Assembly: GCA_964569865.1 (NCBI GenBank)
Contig: CAZMVQ010000101.1
Span: forward strand, 1-6,812
Direction: 5' to 3'
Length of the DNA stretch: 6,812 nt
Origin: DROE01 sp964569865
Lineage (GTDB): Bacteria > Pseudomonadota > Alphaproteobacteria > Rhizobiales > Devosiaceae
The notes beneath the pieces are model-generated. The model saw only the letters and a program-made list of their open reading frames with translations, made no database searches and was not told where the DNA came from. This document shows, piece after piece, positions 1 through 5,320 of the stretch. A program made the translations under genes and the position numbers. Position 1 is the first letter of the stretch. Each line of letters opens with the position of its first letter.

Positions 1-773
1 TGCCAAGAGTGGGCAATATCTGGGGAGATTGTGACCCCGATGAGCAAAAAAACCGACGGCGGCGCTGCTCGCTTTTGCTCACCGGCACAACCAAGGGCAG
101 GGCGGGCCAAACCCAGATTGTAATTGATACCGGTTGTGACCTGCGCGAACAATTATTGGACGCAAATGTCAAAAATATCGACGCAGTGGTTTACACCCAC
201 GAACATGCAGACCACACCCACGGCATTGATGATTTAAGAGCAGTTGCACTTAACAGCGGCAAACGAATTGACATATATATGGGCGAAAGTACCAAGCAGC
301 GCCTGCACAATTCATTTTCCTACTGTTTTGAAGCACCCAAAGACAGCGGCTATCCACCCATTCTAAATTCCCACGAAATACGGGCAGAAAAAGCCATCAC
401 AATTACCGGCGAGGGGGGCAACATCACCCTGCTTCCGGTTTTGCAGGAACATGGCAATATCACCACATTTGGATTTCGCATTGGCGATTTTTTATATTCC
501 TGCGACGTTTCAGGTTTTGCAGAGCAAAGCCTTTCTCATCTTGCCAACCTTGACGTGTGGATAGTTGATGCTCTGCGCCGTAAACCCCATCCGTCACACC
601 TGAATCTGGAGCAAAGCCTTGCCTGGATAAAGCGCATAAAACCTCGGCAGGCAATTTTGACCAATTTGCACGTTGATCTGGACTATCAAACAATAAGGGA
701 TGAAACGCCTAACAACGTTATCCCGGCATTTGATGGCATGAGAATTGATATAAATACCGGTAAAATTTTATAA
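1..773 (+). CDS. MBL-fold metallohydrolase, PhnP-like (5' end cut by window)
   Basis: A metallo-beta-lactamase-fold hydrolase of the PhnP-like group, probably a cytoplasmic phosphodiesterase-type enzyme; the substrate is not known from sequence. The frame is already open at base 3 and encodes Pro-Arg before the GTG at base 9. Family members carry a conserved GVPR-x-G-x-x-WG-x-CDP segment here, so that GTG is an internal Val codon and about 15 N-terminal residues lie outside the window. Numbering from that Val, the metal-binding motif HEHADH is at 64-69, followed by GIDDLR (72-77), typical of this subgroup. Further likely ligands are H148 (QEHG), D166 (SCDVS) and H221 (TNLHVDLDY), so the active site looks intact. 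It ends in TAA. In many alphaproteobacteria this gene follows a tatD-family DNase gene, which may lie just upstream. It is co-oriented with mazG but separated by about 200-250 bp. Sure of the fold, unsure of the reaction. Confidence 0.9.
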   Translation, partial: PRVGNIWGDCDPDEQKNRRRRCSLLLTGTTKGRAGQTQIVIDTGCDLREQLLDANVKNIDAVVYTHEHADHTHGIDDLRAVALNSGKRIDIYMGESTKQRLHNSFSYCFEAPKDSGYPPILNSHEIRAEKAITITGEGGNITLLPVLQEHGNITTFGFRIGDFLYSCDVSGFAEQSLSHLANLDVWIVDALRRKPHPSHLNLEQSLAWIKRIKPRQAILTNLHVDLDYQTIRDETPNNVIPAFDGMRIDINTGKIL

Positions 774-1021
774 TAGATCACCAAATTGCCAAGTTTTGCT
801 AACTCACAATAAATTCGCATAATATATATTATGGAACTTTTTGATAGATATAATTGTATATATCGCCGCAATATCTCGCTGTAATAGATATCAGAATAGA
901 TATGCCATCTTGATAGAATTTGGATAAGTCGGCATATGTTGGCATCTTTTACTAAAACCAAACCATCTTGAAAGATACAAAAGTGTCAAAACCTCCCAGC
1001 TCCAAGTCAGAAACGTCACAA
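774..1021. other. AT-rich intergenic region upstream of mazG
   Basis: No gene is supported between the hydrolase stop and the mazG ATG; an in-frame TTG at 968 would shorten this gap to 194 bp. The stretch is much more AT-rich than the flanking genes. It contains a possible promoter (796-823), a 22-bp imperfect dyad at 843-864 with 9 of 11 pairs matching (GATA at the left end, TATC at the right), a lone consensus TATAAT at 849-854 without a matching -35 box, and two adjacent 12-bp units beginning AATAGATAT at 883 and 895. No stem followed by a T-run is visible, so I do not call a terminator for the upstream gene. Confidence 0.6.
796..823 (+). promoter_or_regulatory. Possible sigma70-type promoter upstream of mazG
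   Basis: TTGCTA at 796-801 (4 of 6 matches to TTGACA) and CATAAT at 818-823 (5 of 6 to TATAAT) are separated by 16 bp. It would start transcription near 830, about 190 nt ahead of the mazG ATG. Such boxes arise easily by chance in AT-rich DNA, so this is a candidate only. Confidence 0.3.
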
Positions 1022-1915
1022 ATGAAGCCAACGGTAATAAAACCAACGGCAATAAAGCCATCAAGAGAGTTTAGCGCCTTGGTAGATATCATGACGGCGT
1101 TGCGCGATCCTGAAACCGGCTGTCCGTGGGATGTGGAACAGGACTTTCGCTCAATCCGTCATTTTACCATCGAAGAAGCCTATGAGGTTGCCGATGCCAT
1201 CGAGCGCAATGATTTTGATGACTTATGCACTGAATTGGGCGATTTGCTTTTACAGCCGGTATTTCATGCACAAATGGCTAGGGAAGAAAAATTGTTTGAT
1301 ATTGGTGATGTGATTTATGCCATTACCGACAAGCTCATTCGGCGTCATCCACACATTTTTGCCAAAGACAATCAGTTAAGCGCCGAAGAGGTTCTTGATC
1401 AATGGGAAAATATAAAGGCAGGCGAACGCGAGAAAAAAGCGCAAAAAGAGCTTAAGTCCACAGGAGATAAACCGTCAGGGCAGGAACTTCTCTCCCTGTT
1501 GGACGATGTTCCAAAAACACTTCCGGCACTGGCACGCGCTGAAAAACTTACAAAACGAGTGGCGAAGGTTGGGTTTGACTGGCCTGATATTGATGGAGTT
1601 TTGCTTAAAATTCGCGAGGAATTAGCCGAGGTCGAAGTAGAAATCAAAGCCCAAAATCAGGCAAAAACCCATGATGAAATCGGTGATCTGTTATTTGCCG
1701 TAGTTTCACTGGCACGAAAATCAAAAGTCTCTCCAGAAGCTGCTTTAAGTGACGCCAACGCAAAATTTACCCGACGATTTCAACATGTTGAAAAACGCTG
1801 TTCCGATGAAAATATTGCAATTGCAGATGCTGGCATTGAACAATTGCAGGAATTTTGGGAAGAAATCAGAAAGTCCGACAAGGCACAAATCCAGGATCAG
1901 GAGCCTAAACTATGA
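1022..1915 (+). CDS. mazG: Nucleoside triphosphate pyrophosphohydrolase MazG
   Basis: MazG hydrolyses (d)NTPs to NMP and pyrophosphate in the cytoplasm, clearing aberrant nucleotides and, in E. coli, influencing ppGpp levels. The protein (297 aa from this ATG) has the full two-domain layout. Domain 1 begins with IMTALRDPETGCPWD and carries EEAYE (51-55) and ELGD (71-74); RRHPHIF (107-113) follows. Domain 2 carries EELAE (199-203) and EIGD (219-222), the paired acidic motifs that bind magnesium. It is longer than E. coli MazG (263 aa) because of a low-complexity N-terminus with KPTVI-KPTAI-KPS repeats and a longer linker around 140-160. The start is uncertain: an in-frame TTG at 968 adds 18 residues (KPPSSKSETS-rich), and an ATG at 1091 begins right at the conserved domain. 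None has a clear Shine-Dalgarno site. The TGA stop is formed at the join of a 19-bp tandem duplication. It converges on hflX with 8 bp between stops. Confidence 0.93.
   Translation: MKPTVIKPTAIKPSREFSALVDIMTALRDPETGCPWDVEQDFRSIRHFTIEEAYEVADAIERNDFDDLCTELGDLLLQPVFHAQMAREEKLFDIGDVIYAITDKLIRRHPHIFAKDNQLSAEEVLDQWENIKAGEREKKAQKELKSTGDKPSGQELLSLLDDVPKTLPALARAEKLTKRVAKVGFDWPDIDGVLLKIREELAEVEVEIKAQNQAKTHDEIGDLLFAVVSLARKSKVSPEAALSDANAKFTRRFQHVEKRCSDENIAIADAGIEQLQEFWEEIRKSDKAQIQDQEPKL
1025..1062 (+). repeat. 15-bp tandem repeat encoding KPTxI in mazG N-terminus
   Basis: Two 15-bp units (1025-1039 and 1040-1054) differ at two positions and encode KPTVI and KPTAI. A third partial unit (1055-1062) begins the next Lys-Pro-Ser. 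The unit is a multiple of three, so copy number can vary without breaking the frame. It lies before the conserved MazG domain. Confidence 0.75.
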
Positions 1916-1932
1916 TCAGGAGCCTAAACTAT
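1895..1932. repeat. Perfect 19-bp tandem duplication at the mazG/hflX junction
   Basis: The unit GATCAGGAGCCTAAACTAT occurs at 1895-1913 and again at 1914-1932 with no mismatch and no gap. Copy 1 encodes the last residues of MazG (DQEPKL). The TGA stop at 1913-1915 takes its T from copy 1 and its GA from copy 2. Copy 2 carries, on the minus strand, the final codons and TAG stop (1926-1924) of hflX. Because 19 is not a multiple of three, the second copy shifts the mazG frame. Confidence 0.95.
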
Positions 1933-3303
1933 ATTGTCAGCAAATCTTTCCAAAAACCCATCCATATGTCGTGGGTCAACGCGCACTGAATAAACGGTTT
2001 GCTCTTCGCTCGGCTCACCCTGCTCCAAAACCTCGCAAAAACTATAAAGCCAACTGGCATCCTGACCGCTGGAATGGAAAACCTTTACTTCGAAAATCCG
2101 ATTTCCTTTGGCCAAAATGTCTTCAATTTTTGCCAGCAAATCATCAATACCCTGCCCGTCTGTTGACGAAACCATGGCGCTGGCCGCAATGGTTCCTAAG
2201 GGTTTGACATTAAATTCCTCCAATGCCCCCTCCCCCAAAAGGTCAATTTTGTTCCAGACCTCGATTATGGGAACAAGATCAGCATTCACCCCAAGACTTG
2301 CCAAAACTCCCATTACCTCTTTGGCCTGCGCTTCATGATTTGCGTTTGAAATATCCCTGACGTGCAAAATTATATCGGCCAAAACCACCTCTTCAAGCGT
2401 GGCACGAAAAGCACTTACGAGGTCGGTAGGCAGGTCAGCAATAAATCCCACCGTATCCGAGAGGATAATTCTTTTTTTGTGGGGCAAATCCACTTTTCTA
2501 ACGGTTGTATCAAGGGTTGCAAAAAGCTGATCTTTTGCGGAAACTTGAGCGCCGGTTAGCAGATTGAACAGGGTTGATTTTCCCGCGTTGGTGTAACCAA
2601 CCAGAGCCACCAGCGGAAACGGCACCGAATCGCGGGGTTTGCGCTGCATGGCGCGGGTTTTGCGGATTTTTTCAATGCGTTTTTCAAGCGAAGCGATACG
2701 AGTGCGCAATTGGCGACGATCAGCCTCGATCTGGGTTTCACCCGGGCCGCCCAAAAATCCAAACCCGCCCCTTTGTCTCTCTAGATGGGTCCATGAACGC
2801 ACTAATCGCGAGCGCTGATAATTCAAATGGGCCAACTCAACCTGCAACACCCCTTCTCTGGTGGCGGCCCGTTCGCCAAAAATTTCAAGAATCAACGCCG
2901 TGCGGTCAAGGATTTTCACCCCGGTTTTATTTTCAAGATTTCGCTGCTGAATAGGGGTTAAGACTGCATCGACCAAAACCAGCTCAACTTCGTTTTTAGT
3001 GAATTTTTCAGCCAGTTGCTCAACCTGCCCGGTGCCAAAAAAAGTTGCCGGTTTCAATGTGCGAACAGAGATTTTTTCATGATCAAGAATTTTTAACCGG
3101 ATGGAGCGTGCAAGGGCGCCAAATTCATTAAATCTGGCCTCAAATGCAGCCAAAGATACACTGTTGCTCTTGATATCAGGACTAATAATCATGGTGCGGG
3201 TTGCAGCCTTTTTGCGCTCAAAAAAGGCTTTTGGTCCACGAGAAAACTCTATGCCAATCGACTGATTACTGATCGACTGATTACTGGTTTTTTTGATAAT
3301 CAA
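1924..3303 (-). CDS. hflX: Ribosome-associated GTPase HflX
   Basis: HflX is a GTPase that binds the 50S subunit and splits or rescues stalled ribosomes. The 459-aa protein has the family order: an N-terminal HflX domain (about 37-190, with GTGQVEQL at 90-97 and the glycine-rich RGGFGFLGGPGETQIEADRR at 178-197), a basic coiled-coil-like linker (198-225), then the G domain with G1 GYTNAGKS (236-243), G2 FATLDTT (261-267), G3 DTVGF (283-287) and G4 NKID (351-354). All nucleotide-binding motifs are intact. The start is a TTG, 11 bp after the hfq stop, preceded by the purine-rich GAGAAAGAA. The first ATG (3192, residue 38) would cut into the first conserved strand, so an upstream start is likelier, but the TTG is not proven. 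The N-terminus holds a 15-bp duplication. Close spacing implies cotranscription with hfq, a widespread arrangement. Confidence 0.95.
   Translation of the reverse strand: MIIKKTSNQSISNQSIGIEFSRGPKAFFERKKAATRTMIISPDIKSNSVSLAAFEARFNEFGALARSIRLKILDHEKISVRTLKPATFFGTGQVEQLAEKFTKNEVELVLVDAVLTPIQQRNLENKTGVKILDRTALILEIFGERAATREGVLQVELAHLNYQRSRLVRSWTHLERQRGGFGFLGGPGETQIEADRRQLRTRIASLEKRIEKIRKTRAMQRKPRDSVPFPLVALVGYTNAGKSTLFNLLTGAQVSAKDQLFATLDTTVRKVDLPHKKRIILSDTVGFIADLPTDLVSAFRATLEEVVLADIILHVRDISNANHEAQAKEVMGVLASLGVNADLVPIIEVWNKIDLLGEGALEEFNVKPLGTIAASAMVSSTDGQGIDDLLAKIEDILAKGNRIFEVKVFHSSGQDASWLYSFCEVLEQGEPSEEQTVYSVRVDPRHMDGFLERFADNIV
3257..3286. repeat. Perfect 15-bp tandem duplication in the hflX N-terminus
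   Basis: ATCGACTGATTACTG is present at 3257-3271 and again directly at 3272-3286 without mismatch. On the minus strand it encodes SNQSI-SNQSI (HflX residues 7-16), ahead of any conserved HflX sequence. The duplication preserves the frame. Confidence 0.9.
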
Positions 3304-3314
3304 TTTATTCTTTC

Positions 3315-3560
3315 TCAGTCCTGTTCTTCTTCATCGCCGTCAAACATGTTCAGCGGTGCGCCGGGCATTATGGTTGAAATGGCGCTTTTATACACCAATT
3401 GCGATTGCGCATCGCGACGCAACAACAGACTAAAATTATCAAACCAGGTTACGACGCCTTGCAGCTTAACTCCGTTTACCAGAAAAATTGTCAAAGGTAT
3501 TTTTTGTTTGCGCACATGATTGAGAAACGCATCCTGCAAATTCTGGGTTTTGTCGGGCAT
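3315..3560 (-). CDS. hfq: RNA chaperone Hfq
   Basis: Hfq is a ring-shaped hexameric Sm-like protein that pairs small RNAs with mRNAs. The 81-aa sequence covers the whole Sm fold: N-terminal helix with QNLQDAFLN (6-14) and basic RKQK (17-20, the rim patch position), Sm1 with IFLVNGVKLQG (25-35) and WFDNF (39-43), and Sm2 with QLVYKSAISTIMP (54-66). The usual motif is YKHAIS; here residue 59, equivalent to E. coli His57 in the proximal pore, is Ser (codon AGC). The position before FDNF is Trp rather than the more usual Ser. A short acidic tail (DGDEEEQD, 74-81) resembles the acidic tips that modulate RNA release in other Hfqs. The ATG has a good Shine-Dalgarno AGAGGA (3572-3567), 6 nt before the start. 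It has its own likely promoter and leader, and reads into hflX. Confidence 0.97.
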   Translation of the reverse strand: MPDKTQNLQDAFLNHVRKQKIPLTIFLVNGVKLQGVVTWFDNFSLLLRRDAQSQLVYKSAISTIMPGAPLNMFDGDEEEQD

Positions 3561-3566
3561 AATTTA

Positions 3567-3572
3567 TCCTCT
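3567..3572 (-). promoter_or_regulatory. Shine-Dalgarno site of hfq
   Basis: AGAGGA on the minus strand lies 6 nt upstream of the hfq ATG (3560). It is the clearest ribosome binding site in the window and fixes the hfq start. Confidence 0.8.
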
Positions 3573-3584
3573 TGAACAGTATTT

Positions 3585-3619
3585 AACCTGAAAATTACCG
3601 CCAGTTAATTCAACAGGTT
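3585..3619 (-). promoter_or_regulatory. Stem-loop in the hfq mRNA leader
   Basis: On the minus strand an outer stem AACCTG/CAGGTT encloses an inner stem AATTA/TAATT with an 8-nt loop and a small internal loop (3 and 2 nt). The element ends 12 nt before the Shine-Dalgarno site and lies wholly within the predicted leader. It has no T-run, so it is not a terminator. E. coli Hfq is known to repress its own translation by binding its leader; whether this hairpin does anything similar is inference. Confidence 0.5.
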
Positions 3620-3647
3620 GAAAGGCTTAAGTGTAACAGCGAGCCAC

Positions 3648-3677
3648 ATTTTATCTACGATGCAAAAATTTAGTCAA
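3648..3677 (-). promoter_or_regulatory. Likely sigma70 promoter of hfq-hflX
   Basis: On the minus strand TTGACT (3677-3672, 5 of 6) and TAAAAT (3653-3648, 5 of 6) are separated by 18 bp. Transcription would begin near 3641, giving a leader of about 80 nt to the hfq ATG. This is the best promoter match in the window and sits in the trkH-hfq gap, so hfq-hflX can probably be expressed apart from trkAH. Confidence 0.6.
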
Positions 3678-3701
3678 AAAAGCAACTATGCCACACTCAA
3701 A

Positions 3702-3732
3702 CCAACATGCAAACGCCAACATGCCAATATGC
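3702..3732. repeat. Three iterated CCAAYATGC motifs between trkH and hfq
   Basis: CCAACATGC occurs at 3702-3710 and 3716-3724, and CCAATATGC at 3724-3732, with start-to-start spacing of 14 and 8 bp. They lie just after the trkH stop and 25-55 bp upstream of the -35 box of the candidate hfq promoter. They could be binding sites or remnants of local duplication; no known motif is recognised. Confidence 0.5.
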
Positions 3733-3736
3733 GATT

Positions 3737-5170
3737 TTACCAACGGCTTTTGCTAAAAGCGGCCAATAAAACCAAAAGTTCCACTCGGCCGACAATTCCA
3801 ATTATAGAGATCCAGAGCAGCGAAATATATGGCACTCCTCCCCCTTCCACAGAAAACAGATTCTGTGAAACCATAGATCCAACAGAAGTGAAAGCCCCCA
3901 CCGATATTGTTAAAGCGGCGGTAAATTCATGACCGAATATTGTCAAGATCGCCATGGCACAAACGATAAAAATCACCGCTGAGAAAAAAGCGCTCCAATT
4001 TGCTTTCGTGGAATTAAAAACCGTTTCATCCGTATCAACAGAGCCGGGAATAAATTGGCTGGGGTAAACCAGCCGCAAAATTTCGTTTTTGGAGTGCCGG
4101 GTCATGGCAAGGACTCTAAAAACCTTCAGCCCACCCGCAGTTGAATAGGAACAGCCCCCAACCAGCGCCAGACCAATTAAAAACAAAATAGGAACTGAAA
4201 AACCGGCTGACACATTATGCACTATGCCAGTAGTTGTGATGGTTGCAACAATATCGAAGGCACGATTAAACAGGTCATCTGCAACATTTTCTCCTAATGG
4301 AAAATTGGCCAGCGACAAAGCAATTCCAACGATTATCACGCCAAAAATTATCAATAGATAAGTTCGTGATTCTCCTTGTTGATGGGTCTGGAAAATTTGC
4401 CGCGATAAAATGGTTCGCTGCCAGATTATTGACGAAGCGCCAATGAACATAAAAATCATCAAAATGATTTCGCCGGAACGACTGCCCAGATAACTTCCCT
4501 CACCAAACCAGCCGCTAAACCCGTTGGTGGATATAGCGCTTAGGGATGCCAAAACTGCCCGCGTTGGCTCAACACCAACCAGCATCAGGGCAATGACACA
4601 TAATATACTGACCGCAATATATGGAATTGCCACTTCAACAAACGTCGCACCAAGGCGCGGATTTCCTCTGGATGCCCCATGCAAAACAAAACGCAAATCC
4701 CGATTTGGCGTGCCGCCAACACCATAACGACCAATCACATAGACGGCCAACATCAGGGTCATAAAACCGCCCAGCCATGCATTCATCGCCCGATAAAATA
4801 TCATCGAGGCACTCATCTGCGATACAGGAACAAGGCTGGTGCCAAGAGTTGTGGAGGCAGAAGTTGCCTCAAAAAAAGCCACGACCGGATGGGCCTGCTC
4901 CAACATAATAAATGCCGGCATCGCAGCAAAAATCAGGGTGATCCACATAGCAATCGCCCCGACAAACACCCCTGCCCGTCGAAACTGGCTGGGCCGGCTC
5001 GTGGCAACCAGATAAAGAAATACTGAAAAAACACCATAAGCAAGGCTAAGAATGCCAAACACTTCAGCAGCTTGCGCATCACCATTTAGCAGCCCGACGC
5101 CAAGCCCGGACAGGGTGGCAATTGTAAACCCCATGAGCACCAAGGCCAGCAATACGCCAATGGAGGGCAT
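3737..5170 (-). CDS. trkH: TrkH-family potassium uptake channel
   Basis: The membrane pore subunit of the Trk potassium uptake system, in the inner membrane and gated by TrkA. The 477-aa protein is close to E. coli TrkH (483 aa) and strongly hydrophobic, with two leading helices and then four membrane-pore-membrane units. The pore loops are visible: FFEATSASTTLGTS (filter Gly110), SAISTNGFSG (Gly217), TITTTGIVHN (Gly315) and AFTSVGSMV (Gly431). GGCSYSTAGGLKVFR (338-352) matches the conserved GGCxxSTAGGxK segment after pore 3, and GRVELL (461-466) in the last helix carries the Arg thought to guard the pore in Vibrio TrkH. The fourth loop has Ser where many relatives have Gly-Pro, so the filter is slightly atypical. 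It begins with ATG, has only a weak GGGA upstream, and ends in TAA. It lies 150 bp after trkA on the same strand. Confidence 0.95.
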   Translation of the reverse strand: MPSIGVLLALVLMGFTIATLSGLGVGLLNGDAQAAEVFGILSLAYGVFSVFLYLVATSRPSQFRRAGVFVGAIAMWITLIFAAMPAFIMLEQAHPVVAFFEATSASTTLGTSLVPVSQMSASMIFYRAMNAWLGGFMTLMLAVYVIGRYGVGGTPNRDLRFVLHGASRGNPRLGATFVEVAIPYIAVSILCVIALMLVGVEPTRAVLASLSAISTNGFSGWFGEGSYLGSRSGEIILMIFMFIGASSIIWQRTILSRQIFQTHQQGESRTYLLIIFGVIIVGIALSLANFPLGENVADDLFNRAFDIVATITTTGIVHNVSAGFSVPILFLIGLALVGGCSYSTAGGLKVFRVLAMTRHSKNEILRLVYPSQFIPGSVDTDETVFNSTKANWSAFFSAVIFIVCAMAILTIFGHEFTAALTISVGAFTSVGSMVSQNLFSVEGGGVPYISLLWISIIGIVGRVELLVLLAAFSKSRW

Positions 5171-5320
5171 TTATTTTAATCCCGGCATTGTTTGCATAAT
5201 AAACAGCGATGAAATTTTAATACGAATTTTGAACAAACCCCGGTTTTTATCAAATATGCAGCGCTTGAATTTATTCCACTTGCGCCATTAAATTTCCGAA
5301 AAAAAATTAAATTCCAAAAA
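5171..5320. other. trkA-trkH intergenic gap, no gene
   Basis: The 150 bp between the trkA stop and the trkH ATG are AT-rich. On the minus strand they hold only weak promoter-like pieces: TTGATA at 5253-5248 with a poor -10, and TATTAT at 5201-5196 with no -35. TTAAATTTCC (5288-5297) recurs as TTAAATTCC 19-20 bp later as an imperfect direct repeat. AAACCCCGGTTT at 5235-5246 is a near-palindrome with too small a loop for a hairpin. A 71-codon open frame across it (5391-5176, minus) runs through the trkA end and has no coding character. Confidence 0.5.

Noticed and set aside
9..11. GTG at base 9 as the start of the metallohydrolase
   Set aside because: The conserved family segment GVPRxG continues upstream (Pro-Arg codons at 3-8), so the gene starts outside the window.
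686..961. A 91-codon minus-strand open frame over the hydrolase end and the AT-rich spacer
   Set aside because: Its Ile/Tyr-rich translation reflects the AT-rich spacer, it overlaps the hydrolase end, and no family is recognised.
1916..1923. A bidirectional terminator between mazG and hflX
   Set aside because: Only 8 bp separate the stops, and I see no stem-loop with T-runs at the junction; the repeat there is direct, not inverted.
1749..2207. A 152-codon plus-strand open frame spanning the end of mazG and the 3' part of hflX
   Set aside because: It overlaps two well-supported genes in other frames, has no recognisable domain, and its composition is that of antisense hflX. It is useful only as the frame mazG would enter without the 19-bp duplication.
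3618..3932. A 104-codon plus-strand open frame opposite the hfq leader and the trkH end
   Set aside because: It is antisense to trkH for most of its length, has no recognisable motif and no ribosome binding site.
4679..5026. A 115-codon plus-strand open frame inside trkH
   Set aside because: Entirely antisense to a clear TrkH coding region; rich in His, Lys and Arg as expected from the reverse complement of hydrophobic codons.
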